Of a DNA stretch of 64,000 nt, positions 8,679 through 17,240 are shown one piece after another; within the stretch, counting starts at the first letter, position 1, and each line of letters opens with the position of its first letter. The position numbers were made by a program, and so were the translations under genes. Source of the stretch: Chthoniobacterales bacterium (GTDB lineage Bacteria > Verrucomicrobiota > Verrucomicrobiia > Chthoniobacterales > UBA10450); assembly GCA_035274845.1 (NCBI GenBank), contig DATENU010000020.1, forward strand, positions 298,832 through 362,831, read 5' to 3'. Under the pieces are notes generated by a model, which worked only from the letters and a program-made list of their open reading frames with translations, made no database searches and was not told the DNA's origin.

Positions 8679-9548
8679 TTAATAAAACAAGTTGGCGCCG
8701 AAATCTGGAATCCGCCCAGTTTGGACCTCTGCGCTCCATTGATCGAGCTGCTTTCCTCCGAGGCTCCAAAACTTGCGGCAAAGCTCGAAATACTGGAGCA
8801 CGACCTCTCTTTCGCCAATCTCTAGCAGGTCTTTCGCCAGACTCATATTCGGACCGAAGCTGTTCATCTGGGGCGACCCGGGGCTCTTTCCCGCTTCGAG
8901 CAAATGCCGTTTTGCATCGTCGATGCGTTTTTCGCAGATAGCGATTCGGCCGAGAACAAGGTTCGCGTTTTGAATCGCGTTGCCATAGTTCCAGCAAGAG
9001 TCGAATTTCGGGGCCAGCGCCCGCAATTCCTCCGCGTACCTCCGGGCATCGTCGATATTACCCGCGATGAAACTCTCCCTGGCCGCATCCCCAAGCGCGT
9101 AAAACCTCTCCTCTTCGGTTTTCGCCTGATTTAGTTCGCTGATTGCGCGATCGAGCCGTTCCTGCTGAGTGAACGCCAGCTCCGGGATGATCCTGGTATC
9201 GGCACTCCGTTTTTTCGCCATCGGAACGAGCAGCACTGAAGTTACGAACCCGAGGAGAGTCACGGCTACGACAGCAACGCGTGGAAGCAACGGCCGGCGC
9301 TGGTAGAACCACCTCCACAGCTCGACGGCTGCATAAAGAACGGTAGCGCCAGAAAGAAGAATGCTACCAGCGAACTCCGGCAGACGGGTGGCCGGAACTC
9401 CCCAATACAACACCCGCCAAAGTTCGCCTGCGCAGAGCAGGAGGGACAGGAGCATGGCGAAACTAACCGCCGCCACCCAGAGAACTGAAAGGAATTTGAC
9501 CATCAATTGTTTGGCAGAAAATGGATACTGCCGCGCGGCATTCTGCAT
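8679..9548 (-). CDS. Membrane protein with three TM helices and a TPR-like soluble tail
   Basis: A 289-residue protein with no recognised family. Three hydrophobic helices lie at about residues 20-43, 60-80 and 90-110. A soluble alpha-helical region follows (about 125-280) with TPR-like helix pairs, for example DAARESFIAGNIDDARRYAEELRALAPKF and LGRIAICEKRIDDAKRHLLEAG. ATG 9548 is used; ATG 9503 (MVKFLSV) is an equally possible start. It reads in the same direction as the channel gene, 62 bases upstream of that start, so the two may be co-transcribed. A scaffold or assembly role would be a guess. Confidence 0.65.
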   Translation of the reverse strand: MQNAARQYPFSAKQLMVKFLSVLWVAAVSFAMLLSLLLCAGELWRVLYWGVPATRLPEFAGSILLSGATVLYAAVELWRWFYQRRPLLPRVAVVAVTLLGFVTSVLLVPMAKKRSADTRIIPELAFTQQERLDRAISELNQAKTEEERFYALGDAARESFIAGNIDDARRYAEELRALAPKFDSCWNYGNAIQNANLVLGRIAICEKRIDDAKRHLLEAGKSPGSPQMNSFGPNMSLAKDLLEIGEREVVLQYFELCRKFWSLGGKQLDQWSAEVQTGRIPDFGANLFY

Positions 9549-9765
9549 GCAGGAAACGAGCCGTCTCCTCCTGCGATTTTAGAATTGGCACGATCTCCGT
9601 TTGCTTAGCCGCGGCCTGCCAGGTCGTATGACCAGGCCCGGGTCAAGAAAAGCCTCTACTTCGCAGAACAAGATGCCTAGGATCGACTCGCCCGCGATAG
9701 GTGGGACGAGGTCTTGGGGCGAACAACTTCAAAATTCCCTAAACGGGCTGAACTGGAGGACTAAG

Positions 9766-11877
9766 ATGTTTAGCAAAATGTTACGTTGTCTGTCGCTCTT
9801 GCTGCTCTTGCTCTTGAACAACAGCGTTAGAGATTCCGTTGAGGCAGCGGGGAATAGCCCGGGAACACGTGTCCCGGGACCGGACGTCATCACTGGAGAC
9901 ATGGATGAACTGGCCGTCTATGGAAACACCCAGACGCGTCTTGGCCTGGGAATAGGGATAACCTCCTGCAATGCCGGAGACGCGGAAGCGCATTTCGTTG
10001 CCTTTCCCAGCCTCAATCATCCCACCGTCGCGCAAAACCTCTACCGAATGAGCGGCGGATCGGGCAATGACGATCGTTTTGAACAAATTGGCCAATCCTG
10101 GGTAAAACATACTTATGGCGCAGACGCGGCCAATTTGTGCGGTTTTGGTTGTACTCGGCCAACCCCATTTGACGGCACTCGTCTTGGCGTTGGGTGTTCC
10201 GATACCTATTTTTCCTTTCAAAGCGCGTGGCAAGGCGATCTCGGGTCGCGGGCTTGGGTAAATCCTTTTACCGGTAATTTTCCGTCGACGGCAAGGGATC
10301 ACACCGGCCACACTCATGCTCCCGAATCGCACATGATTCTGACGGAGTCGGGCGATTTGGATCCCGCGGCAAATCCAGGCGCGACCTATTATGCCGAAGT
10401 CCAATACAACACGCCAGATGAGTATACGTGGTGCCAGACTCATCCCGGGCAATGCAACATGTACAACAATGCGTCCTACCGTCGGTACGATGTCGCTGTC
10501 GGCGCGAGTAGCTTCACTTTTTCTGCCCCTGGAGAAACCGTGCGGATGAGTCCGGCCATCAATGCCTGGACTGGAGCGACCATCGTTCCAATTGAGCCCG
10601 AGGCGGGTGCCGACGGTCGCGGGTTCGTAGCTTCCAAAGTGACCAACCCGTCCGCGGGGGTGTGGCACTATGAATACGCCGTCTATAACCAAAATCTCGA
10701 TCGCGCCATCCAATACTTCAGTGTGCCTCTGGGATGCGGCGTCAGTGTGAGCAACCTCGGATTTCACGCTCCGCTCAATCATCCTGGATTCCCCAACGAT
10801 GGAACCCGCGGTGACGCGGGATTCAGCAACGCTGCCTGGACCTCGAGTCAGACTGCCGGCGCGGTGAGCTGGAGATCCGAGACTTTCGCCCAGAACCAGA
10901 ATGCGAACGCCATTCGCTGGGGCACGTTGTATAATTTCCGTTTCGATGCCGATCGTCCGCCGCAGACAACGAATGCGCTGATCGGATTCTTTAAGACGGG
11001 ATCTCCGGTTCTCGCCGCAATCCAAGGCCCGGCCCCCTGCAATGCGACCCCGACACCTGCGCCCACTCCATTTCCGCCGGGAACCGCGCAGGCCGTAAAT
11101 CTTTCCACGCGGATGCGGGTTCAGACCGGGGAAAATGTTGGCATCGGCGGCTTCATCATTACCGGTAACGCGCCGAAACATGTTCTTCTCCGGGCTGTCG
11201 GACCTTCTCTGGTCCGGGCGGGTATCTCCAATGCGCTGCCCGATCCCGTGCTGGAGCTGCACGGTCCTGGCGCGTTTGTCACCAGCACGAACGATAACTG
11301 GCGAGATAACGCTGCGCAGGAGGCGGCGATCCTGGCCACCGGTCTCGCGCCTGCCAACGATCTCGAATCGGCAATCGACACCACCCTGGACCCGGGCGCT
11401 TACACTGCAATTGTCAGGTGTACGAATTCCACTCAAGGGGTCGCCCTGGTCGAGATTTACGATCTCAACCCGGAAGCTCCTTCGAAGCTAGGCAACCTCA
11501 GCACGCGGGCCTTTGTCGATACCGGGAACAACATCGTGATCGCCGGCTTCATTGTCGGCAGCCACAGCGGGAATGACAGGTTTGTAGTGCGTGGGATGGG
11601 CCCGAGCCTCGCCGCGGCCGGAGTGTCCAATGCCCTGGCAAATCCTACTCTGGAACTGCGCGATCAAAATGGAGCGCTCTTGATCGCGAATAACGACTGG
11701 CAGGAAAACCCGGCCCAGGCAGCGGAAATCAGCGGCGCGGGTCTGGCGCCTGGAAATAATCTCGAAGCAGCGATTGCGGCGACGCTTTCGCCGGGGCTCT
11801 ACACGGCTTTGCTGGCGGGAAACAATGGCGGCACCGGTGTTGGTCTGGTGGAAGTCTACGACCGCGGATCGCCCTAA
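9766..11877 (+). CDS. Large secreted protein with two tandem C-terminal NLSTR modules
   Basis: A 703-residue exported protein. ATG 9766 is chosen because GGAGGA lies five bases upstream and a signal peptide follows at once (LRCLSLLLLLLLNN). The N-terminal 430 residues are a domain of unknown function, rich in aromatic residues and Asn, with paired cysteines (TSCNAG, LCGFGCTRP). A short TP-rich linker (TPTPAPTPFPPGT) leads to two copies of a module of about 125 residues. Each begins with NLSTR, continues with G(F/G)I..G, a GPSL block, a DN(N/D)W block, LAP.N(D/N)LE.AI, and ends VE(I/V)YD. The same module pair ends the unrelated protein at 42664-44766. It is probably a cell-surface or extracellular protein; the module may be an attachment or beta-sandwich binding unit. 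Confidence 0.8.
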   Translation: MFSKMLRCLSLLLLLLLNNSVRDSVEAAGNSPGTRVPGPDVITGDMDELAVYGNTQTRLGLGIGITSCNAGDAEAHFVAFPSLNHPTVAQNLYRMSGGSGNDDRFEQIGQSWVKHTYGADAANLCGFGCTRPTPFDGTRLGVGCSDTYFSFQSAWQGDLGSRAWVNPFTGNFPSTARDHTGHTHAPESHMILTESGDLDPAANPGATYYAEVQYNTPDEYTWCQTHPGQCNMYNNASYRRYDVAVGASSFTFSAPGETVRMSPAINAWTGATIVPIEPEAGADGRGFVASKVTNPSAGVWHYEYAVYNQNLDRAIQYFSVPLGCGVSVSNLGFHAPLNHPGFPNDGTRGDAGFSNAAWTSSQTAGAVSWRSETFAQNQNANAIRWGTLYNFRFDADRPPQTTNALIGFFKTGSPVLAAIQGPAPCNATPTPAPTPFPPGTAQAVNLSTRMRVQTGENVGIGGFIITGNAPKHVLLRAVGPSLVRAGISNALPDPVLELHGPGAFVTSTNDNWRDNAAQEAAILATGLAPANDLESAIDTTLDPGAYTAIVRCTNSTQGVALVEIYDLNPEAPSKLGNLSTRAFVDTGNNIVIAGFIVGSHSGNDRFVVRGMGPSLAAAGVSNALANPTLELRDQNGALLIANNDWQENPAQAAEISGAGLAPGNNLEAAIAATLSPGLYTALLAGNNGGTGVGLVEVYDRGSP

Positions 11878-11884
11878 CTTTTAA

Positions 11885-12268
11885 TCAATTAGCGTCCGCG
11901 ACGTCGTAGGTCGTGATCTCGAGCTGAAATCCGTCCGGGTCGCGAAAGTAGATCGAGTGCGAAATGCCGTGGTCTTCAAACGCAAAGGGGATGCCTTTCG
12001 ACGCAAGCTCGGCCTGCGCCGATTGAAAATCGCCGCTGGTCGCCGCGCGAAACGCAAGATGCGACACCGCGCTGCGACTCCCGGCCTGCTCGCCTTTCTT
12101 CTGCGGGAAGAGGGCCATGAAGGTGGAGCCCAGCCGAATGAAGATCGGCACGCCCGACCACTCCCCTTGAAATACGTGCTCAAACCCGAGTGTGCTCACA
12201 TACCACTCCATGGTGCGTTCCGGCGACGCACAATGAAGAGCAGCGTGGTCGATTTGCTCAAGTCGCAT
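11885..12268 (-). CDS. VOC (glyoxalase/dioxygenase fold) family protein
   Basis: A 127-residue single VOC domain made of two beta-alpha-beta-beta-beta halves. The first has IDHAALHCASPERTMEWY (His as a likely metal ligand) and the second VSHLAFRAAT and FRDPDGFQLEITTY, where the Glu is the usual last metal ligand. The ATG at 12268 is preferred to the TTG five codons upstream. It follows, on the opposite strand, the large secreted protein that ends seven bases away. Members of this superfamily include glyoxalases, fosfomycin-resistance enzymes and dioxygenases, and the sequence does not say which applies. Just upstream, about 12282-12315, lies a short run of AATCTG-type repeats. Confidence 0.85.
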   Translation of the reverse strand: MRLEQIDHAALHCASPERTMEWYVSTLGFEHVFQGEWSGVPIFIRLGSTFMALFPQKKGEQAGSRSAVSHLAFRAATSGDFQSAQAELASKGIPFAFEDHGISHSIYFRDPDGFQLEITTYDVADAN

Positions 12269-12326
12269 GGGGCGGTACCACAATCTGCAATCTGCAATCT
12301 GAAATCTAAAATCGGCAATGGCGCCC

Positions 12327-13625
12327 CTACAGCGCCTTCAGGATCGGCACGATCTCCGTCTGGATCGGTTGGCCGGTGACTTCGATATCTTTCTCGCCGA
12401 CGTAAACGTCGATCTCGGAGCGGACGCCGAACTTTCCTTCGAGATAGATGCCGGGCTCGATGGAAAACAAAACGCCTGCCGTGATAAAGCGCGAGTCGCG
12501 CGTCTCGAAGTTATCGATGTTCACACCGTTGCCGTGGCATTCTTCACCGATCGAATGGCCCGTGCGGTGGGTGAATTGCTCGCCGTAACCGGCCTTCTTG
12601 ATCACGCCGCGCGAGACATCGTCCACCTCGGCGCCGTGGATCCGTCTTCCTTCCCGGACATTCTTGCGCACGAACTCCGTCGCGGCGTCGCGGGCTTCCC
12701 GGACGATATTGAAAATGCGGACATGCTCCTCCGGCACCTTATCTCCGACGAAACCGGTCCAGGTTTGATCGGTGCAAATGGCACCCGTCTTCTTTAGTTT
12801 GCTCACGATATCGAGCAGGACGAAGTCGCCGCGTTTGATCGGCGTCGCCGCTTCGCGAGTAGGGAAGTAATGCGGGTTCGCGGCGTTGGCGTTCACGGCG
12901 ACGATGCCCTCCTCGCGGACCATCCCTTCTTCCTCGAGCCGGCGGGCAATGAACTGTTGGATGTCGTATTCAGTGATCGCCTTGTCCGCGCGGATATTCC
13001 GGCCGATCTCGGCGAATGCATCCATCAGGACGCGATGCAGTTTGTCGGACGCTTCGAAGTGCGACTGCTTTTGTTCGGGGGTGACGACCGCTTCGAATTG
13101 CTGGACCAGTTCGGCGCTGGTGACTACTTCCGCGCTGCGCCGGACCAGCTCCACCGTGCCGGCATCGACGCGCGAGATGTAGGGAATGTCGTTGTCCGGC
13201 GAATACTGCATCGCGACGCGTTTCTGCGTCCGGTCTCGAGATCGTTTTTCCGCGGGACCGGCGATCGCCTGGGCCACAAAGGCGTGCAGTTCTTCCCAGC
13301 CGCGATAGATCACCCGCTGGCCCGGGAGAGCGTCGAGTTTCCCGCGCTCGATCGAGTGAACGATCTTGGTCGGTTCGCCTTCACTGGGGATGTAATAGAA
13401 CCAGCGGCGGGAACCGGAAGCGTGCTCGCCGAGTTTCAGGATGCGCGCTGCGAGCGGATCGCTCCCGCGAAAATCGTAGAAGAGCCAGCCATCCAGTTTC
13501 GCGGCGCGCAGAGCTTCCTGGATCGCCACGACTCGTTCGGCAGGTGTAGGGTCGGCACGCATGGCGGGGGGTAAGATGAAGAAAACGGCGAGCGTTGCCA
13601 CCGCGAAGAATTGGGTCGGTCGCAT
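12327..13625 (-). CDS. Exported M24-family metallopeptidase (Xaa-Pro aminopeptidase type)
   Basis: A 432-residue protein with a signal peptide (ATLAVFFILPPAMRADP), a creatinase-type N-terminal domain and a C-terminal pita-bread domain. The five expected metal ligands are visible: Asp in LLDIVSK, Asp in CTDQTWTG, His in HRTGHSIG, Glu in FSIEPGIY and Glu in RSEIDVYV. It should therefore be an active two-metal aminopeptidase cleaving X-Pro or similar N-termini, probably in the periplasm. It is co-directional with the VOC gene, with 58 bases between, and could share its transcript. Confidence 0.9.
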   Translation of the reverse strand: MRPTQFFAVATLAVFFILPPAMRADPTPAERVVAIQEALRAAKLDGWLFYDFRGSDPLAARILKLGEHASGSRRWFYYIPSEGEPTKIVHSIERGKLDALPGQRVIYRGWEELHAFVAQAIAGPAEKRSRDRTQKRVAMQYSPDNDIPYISRVDAGTVELVRRSAEVVTSAELVQQFEAVVTPEQKQSHFEASDKLHRVLMDAFAEIGRNIRADKAITEYDIQQFIARRLEEEGMVREEGIVAVNANAANPHYFPTREAATPIKRGDFVLLDIVSKLKKTGAICTDQTWTGFVGDKVPEEHVRIFNIVREARDAATEFVRKNVREGRRIHGAEVDDVSRGVIKKAGYGEQFTHRTGHSIGEECHGNGVNIDNFETRDSRFITAGVLFSIEPGIYLEGKFGVRSEIDVYVGEKDIEVTGQPIQTEIVPILKAL

Positions 13626-13674
13626 AAGAGAAGAAGGAGTGTAGACGCCGGCGCGGTTGCGCTCCAGCGTTTGC

Positions 13675-14085
13675 TTACGCCAACCCGTGCCGCTGGCGGA
13701 TTTCGGCGAAAGCCTTGTCTGCCACTTCCGCCGACAACTCCAGCCAATCCACGGCTTCTTTCAGCTGGCGGAAGACGCGCACATTCTGGCCCTCGGAATA
13801 GCCATGAAAAATTCGGGCGAACCCGTATTGCTTGTCGCCCGCCACCACGGCCCGAAGCGAGCGCGGCGCCAGAACCGGCTCGCGTGCGAGCGACCAGATC
13901 TGGTCGTTGGAAAACCGCATCTCAGTCACATCCGTCAGGTTGGCAATTTGCCGGAAAGTTGCGTCGAACGCAGCGTCCTGGGTCAGGCGCCGCCGATGTT
14001 CTTCGAGGTCCGCGAAGGAAAGGATGCCCCAGCCGTAACTAAAAACCACCTGGTGTTCCGAGAGGATGATGAAGTCAGCTGCCAT
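13675..14085 (-). CDS. Conserved hypothetical protein, SpoIIAA/STAS-like size and pattern
   Basis: A 136-residue cytosolic protein without signal peptide or membrane segment. The pattern of a beta strand with VFSYGWGILSFADLEEHRRRL, followed by alternating helices and strands (IANLTDVTEMRF, RAVVAGDKQYGFARIFHGY), resembles small alpha/beta STAS-like proteins common in soil bacteria. No catalytic motif is seen, so the assignment is weak. ATG 14085 is used instead of TTG 14121. It sits between the M24 peptidase and the tiny lipoprotein gene on the same strand and may belong to the same transcription unit. Confidence 0.6.
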   Translation of the reverse strand: MAADFIILSEHQVVFSYGWGILSFADLEEHRRRLTQDAAFDATFRQIANLTDVTEMRFSNDQIWSLAREPVLAPRSLRAVVAGDKQYGFARIFHGYSEGQNVRVFRQLKEAVDWLELSAEVADKAFAEIRQRHGLA

Positions 14086-14155
14086 AAATTTGTCGGCCTG
14101 CCGGGAATTGAGGGAAACCAAATGACTCCGGGAGGAGATGGTTTCATCTAATCAC

Positions 14156-14287
14156 TCAGTGGAGGCTGTCAACATCCGGCGATTCGAAAAACCGCCGCTC
14201 CGGCGCGGGTTCGTTCGCTCTGCGATCGGTGGCGCAGCCCGCGAGGAAAAGCAGACTCAACAGCAGGATTAAGATCGCCGCTCTCAT
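14156..14287 (-). CDS. Very small lipoprotein (43 residues)
   Basis: A short gene visible on the minus strand: an N-terminal signal MRAAILILLLSLLFLAGC with lipobox LAGC, then a 25-residue polar tail (ATDRRANEPAPERRFF...DSLH) before TGA. Its ATG lies two bases after the stop of the acyl-CoA ligase, so it is probably the last gene of that operon. The mature peptide would be a membrane-anchored lipopeptide of about 26 residues. Function unknown. Confidence 0.6.
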   Translation of the reverse strand: MRAAILILLLSLLFLAGCATDRRANEPAPERRFFESPDVDSLH

Positions 14288-14289
14288 TG

Positions 14290-15960
14290 CTAAACGTCCT
14301 CTTCCCAGAATTCGGTTGATGCCTTCACCCGCCCGGCGCGATGTTCGGCCGCGCGGAGCTGCACGCGGCGAATCTTTCCGGAGATTGTCTTTGGCAGCTC
14401 GGAGAACTCGAGGCGGCGAATGCGCAGGTAGGGCGCGAGGCGTTCGCGACAGAAACTGAAGATCGAGCGCGCTGTCTCCGCGGTCGGCGCGTAGCCGGGT
14501 TTCAGCATGATGAACGCTTTCGGCACGGCGAGCCGAAGCGCGTGGGGACTCGGCACGACCGCGGTCTCGGCGATCGCCTCGTGCTCGATGAGCGCGCTCT
14601 CCAGCTCGAACGGACTGATGCGGTAGTCCGCGCTCTTGAACACATCGTCCGCACGACCGACGTACCAGTAGTAGCCGTCGGCGTCGCGCGAGGCGACGTC
14701 TGAAGTGCGGTAATAGCGGTGGCCACCGGCCTCCGCCACCGGCATTTGCGTGTCGAGATATCCGGCCATCAGCCCGACGGGCGGCGGATCGAGCTCCACG
14801 CCGATCTCGCCGTCTTCGCTTTGGTTGCCATCGGGATCGAGGAGGGCTACGCGGTAGCCCGGGAGCGGTTTACCCATCGACCCCAGCTTGACCATTTGCC
14901 CCGGAGCATTGCCAAACATCGCCGTCGACTCCGTTTGTCCGTAGCCGTCACGAATCGTGATACCCCAGGCCTCCCGCACGCGTTCGATGACCTCGGGATT
15001 CAGCGGCTCGCCGGCGCTCACGATCTCGCGAAGCGCGGGACGCCACGCCCGAAGATCCTCCAGGATGAGCATCCGCCATACGGTCGGCGGCGCGCAGAGT
15101 GTGGTCACGCGGTGCGCGACGAGCATGTCGAGGACGCGCTTCGCGTCGAAGCGGGCGTAGTTGAACACGAAGATCGTGGCGCCCGCATTCCAAGGCGCGA
15201 AGAAGCTGCTCCAGGCGTGTTTCGCCCAGCCGGGCGAGCTGATGTTCCAGTGCACGTCACCTTCCCGCAGCCCGATCCAGTACATGGTGGAGAGATGGCC
15301 GACCGGATAGCTGACGTGCGTGTGGAGCACCATCTTCGGCTTCGCCGTGGTCCCGGAGGTGAAGTAGAGGAGGAGCGGATCGTTGCCACGCGTCTCCCCC
15401 TCGGGCACGAAATCGCGTTCCCCCTCAGTGCGGTACGGAATCCATCCTCGACGCGGCGGGCCCACGGCGATGCGCGTGTAGTCACCCTTCACCTCATCGA
15501 ACTTCTCGGCGCCCTCGGCGGCGATCACGTGCCGGATGCCGCCGCGATCGATCCGGTCCTGAAGGTCCTCCCCGGTCAGCAGCGTCGTGGCCGGACTGAA
15601 GACGGCGCCGAGCTTCATCGCGGCGAGAACAGTTTCCCAGAGCTCGGGAACGTTCCCGAGCATGATCAGGATCCGGTCTCCGCGACGGACGCCCTGCCGG
15701 CTGAGGAAGTCGGCCACGCGGGTCGAGCGTTCGCTCATTTCCGCAAAGGTGCGCGTCAGGGAGGTCCCATCATCCTCGACGACGTGGAGCGCGGTGGTCG
15801 AATTGCCGCGCGCGATCGCGTCGAAATAGTCGAGCGCCCAGTTAAACCGGTCGAGCGATGGCCAGGCGAACTCGCGGTAGGCCTTGGCGTAGTCGTCGCG
15901 GTGCCGCTGCAGGAGCTCGCGGGCCCGAAGAAAGGCGGATTCGTTTGGGCGAATCACCAC
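14290..15960 (-). CDS. AMP-forming acyl-CoA ligase (medium-chain acyl-CoA synthetase-like)
   Basis: A 556-residue ANL-superfamily enzyme. It contains the P-loop-like motif YFTSGTTAKPKMVLHTH (about residues 200-216), the aromatic-adenine motif DGYGQTESTAMFG, the hinge TSDVASRDADGYYWYVGRADD and the C-terminal catalytic lysine region ELPKTISGKIRR. The overall pattern fits the medium-chain acyl-CoA/benzoate-CoA ligase branch better than acetyl-CoA synthetase; the exact acid substrate cannot be read. Translation starts at GTG 15960 or the adjacent GTG 15957, overlapping the stop of the upstream small membrane gene, so the pair is coupled. A tiny lipoprotein gene follows two bases downstream. Confidence 0.92.
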   Translation of the reverse strand: MVIRPNESAFLRARELLQRHRDDYAKAYREFAWPSLDRFNWALDYFDAIARGNSTTALHVVEDDGTSLTRTFAEMSERSTRVADFLSRQGVRRGDRILIMLGNVPELWETVLAAMKLGAVFSPATTLLTGEDLQDRIDRGGIRHVIAAEGAEKFDEVKGDYTRIAVGPPRRGWIPYRTEGERDFVPEGETRGNDPLLLYFTSGTTAKPKMVLHTHVSYPVGHLSTMYWIGLREGDVHWNISSPGWAKHAWSSFFAPWNAGATIFVFNYARFDAKRVLDMLVAHRVTTLCAPPTVWRMLILEDLRAWRPALREIVSAGEPLNPEVIERVREAWGITIRDGYGQTESTAMFGNAPGQMVKLGSMGKPLPGYRVALLDPDGNQSEDGEIGVELDPPPVGLMAGYLDTQMPVAEAGGHRYYRTSDVASRDADGYYWYVGRADDVFKSADYRISPFELESALIEHEAIAETAVVPSPHALRLAVPKAFIMLKPGYAPTAETARSIFSFCRERLAPYLRIRRLEFSELPKTISGKIRRVQLRAAEHRAGRVKASTEFWEEDV

Positions 15961-16310
15961 TTGATTGTCTTGAGGTTGGCGCCTTGGTGCGGCACGAATA
16001 CGGTTCGCGCGTTTTCATCGACGGTGAGCGGGATCCGCCACCGTTTGTGATCGTCTCCGTCGAGGACCCAGGTTTGCTGGTGTCCATCTGGAAGAATGTG
16101 CCGGAGCTCGGTCGTGTAGAAGTCAAAGTGGTTCCAATACTGAACGACGCGAAATTCGCTGCCATCGCTGAGCCGAAGCGACGCGATCGTGGGAGAGCGA
16201 TCGACGAGGACATCCGGCAGCCAAACCCCGATCGCAAGCGGCAAGCACAAAAGGGCGGCAACGACCAAAGCCAAAACCAACAGAAACTTTACTGCGCGGC
16301 GAGTGCTCAC
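15954..16310 (-). CDS. Small membrane-anchored protein upstream of the acyl-CoA ligase
   Basis: A 118-residue protein with one N-terminal membrane helix (about residues 8-33, VKFLLVLALVVAALLCLPLAIGV) and a soluble, likely periplasmic domain with strands such as FRVVQYWNHFDFYTTELRHI and WVLDGDDHKRWRIPL. No family is recognised. Its stop codon lies inside the start region of the ligase (GTGGTGA), so the two are co-translated. Just upstream, a possible worn attC-type half site (TTTAGAT) lies at about 16314, so this gene may originally have been the last cassette of the cluster to its right. That last point is speculative. Confidence 0.6.
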   Translation of the reverse strand: MSTRRAVKFLLVLALVVAALLCLPLAIGVWLPDVLVDRSPTIASLRLSDGSEFRVVQYWNHFDFYTTELRHILPDGHQQTWVLDGDDHKRWRIPLTVDENARTVFVPHQGANLKTIKW

Positions 16311-16357
16311 AATCTAAATACAATGGAGCGGACTGACCCGCGGCAACATAAAAGCTC

Positions 16358-16501
16358 TTACTTTGCTTTCGTGTCGACGCACTCATACAGGCTCGTCCGG
16401 CAAACCTCGCCCGTTCCAGCTGCGGCTTTCTCCTGCCAGCGTTTGTACGCAGAGTCGAATGACTCCGGATATACATCATCATTTTTCCTTCGACTGAGCA
16501 C
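16358..16501 (-). CDS. Short reading frame, possibly a remnant cassette gene
   Basis: The minus strand is open for 66 codons between TGA 16559-16561 and TAA 16358-16360. A GTG at 16501 would give a 47-residue peptide: VLSRRKNDDVYPESFDSAYKRWQ, then EKAAAGTGEVCRTSLYECVDTKAK. The composition (two Cys, many charged residues, amphipathic) looks protein-like and resembles the tail of a longer protein, but no family is recognised and no good ribosome site is seen. It lies where a cassette would be expected, after the hairpin at 16571-16592, so it may be a truncated cassette gene. Confidence 0.35.
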   Translation of the reverse strand: MLSRRKNDDVYPESFDSAYKRWQEKAAAGTGEVCRTSLYECVDTKAK

Positions 16502-16570
16502 CTCGACATGAATGGAAGAGCGCGTCGCTTTCAGTTTTCCACTTTCAAATTCCGCCTTTCAATGGGCTGC

Positions 16571-16592
16571 CAGCCGTTCGCGCGAGCGGCTG
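16571..16592. repeat. Hairpin at a worn attC-like position
   Basis: CAGCCG, a ten-base loop, CGGCTG form an inverted repeat after the stop of the gene ending at 16613. On the minus strand the preceding AAATAAC partly matches the attC R'' box (RYYYAAC), but the expected GTTRRRY box on the far side is not recognisable (ATTGAAA at best). It is either a terminator-like hairpin without a T run or a decayed attC site. Confidence 0.35.
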
Positions 16593-16612
16593 GTTATTTG
16601 GTGCGGTCGGAG

Positions 16613-17002
16613 TCAGGGACAAATTACGTGTGTCCAGCATGCAATGAATTCCTCGTAGGTGACCAAAATGTGTCTGTCATGAAAAGTCCGAAGTAGCCGT
16701 GGGGCATAAACGGCGGACACCGCCAAGACGCAGCAGAGCAGCGCGATAATGAAGCGCCGCTGCAAAAGCGCGGCTAACAGCGTAACGGCAGAAGCGACGA
16801 GGCCGAAAAGCGCGTATCGAGGTATCGAAACAAAATAGGACGCATCAACGTGATTCGCGTAGGGCTCGGAGCCGTCCGAACGAAAAAGCGTGTAGCGATG
16901 AAGTAGTTCTCCCCAGACAAAGAGCAGGCTGAACGTGGCAACGGCGAGCAATGCCAAAGTGGCCAATCGGACCGTACGATTCAATGGGGGCGCGAGCACC
17001 AT
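16613..17002 (-). CDS. Cassette gene 3: membrane protein of unknown function
   Basis: A 129-residue protein with three or four hydrophobic segments (about residues 11-31, 58-80 and 85-104) and a short polar end with HDRHILVTYEEF. No family is recognised. The ATG at 17002 overlaps the last bases of the attC-like R' box (GTTAGATG), so there is almost no 5' leader, as is typical of integron cassettes. Without its own promoter it would depend on read-through from upstream genes on the minus strand. The gene ends at TGA 16613. Confidence 0.6.
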   Translation of the reverse strand: MVLAPPLNRTVRLATLALLAVATFSLLFVWGELLHRYTLFRSDGSEPYANHVDASYFVSIPRYALFGLVASAVTLLAALLQRRFIIALLCCVLAVSAVYAPRLLRTFHDRHILVTYEEFIACWTHVICP

Positions 17003-17227
17003 CTAACGAGAACAAAATGAGCGGTGGCGGATAACCTGCCCGCAATCGCTGCGCGATAGCGCTGCGGGCGTGGGAGAGCGCGTAGCTCGGAGTGGACATG
17101 TAGAAGTCATCCCCAAAGTGCACGCACAGCGGTCCGTCGTTCCCTCCCCTTCGGCTCGCTCAGGGCCTTGAGCCTGCTGCAAGCCTTGAGTCTTGCGAAA
17201 GGTCGAAACGGCATCGTATGGTTAGGA
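17001..17227 (-). other. attC-like recombination site, long form
   Basis: Read on the minus strand the site begins with TCCTAAC (degenerate R''), contains GGAGGGAACGACGG and ends with a CTCATTTTGTTCTC spacer and GTTAGAT, a good R' box (GTTRRRY). The left arm pairs only weakly with the right arm here. Compared with the 121-bp site at 17699 it carries an extra hairpin of about 60 bp, around 17145-17205 (CCTTCGGCTCGCTC ... TCTTGCGAAAGG); the truncated site at 18365 has the same insert. The start codon of the next gene lies inside the R' box. Interpretation as an integron attC is inference from these boxes and the shared layout. Confidence 0.55.
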
Positions 17228-17240
17228 GTATTAAGTGGCT

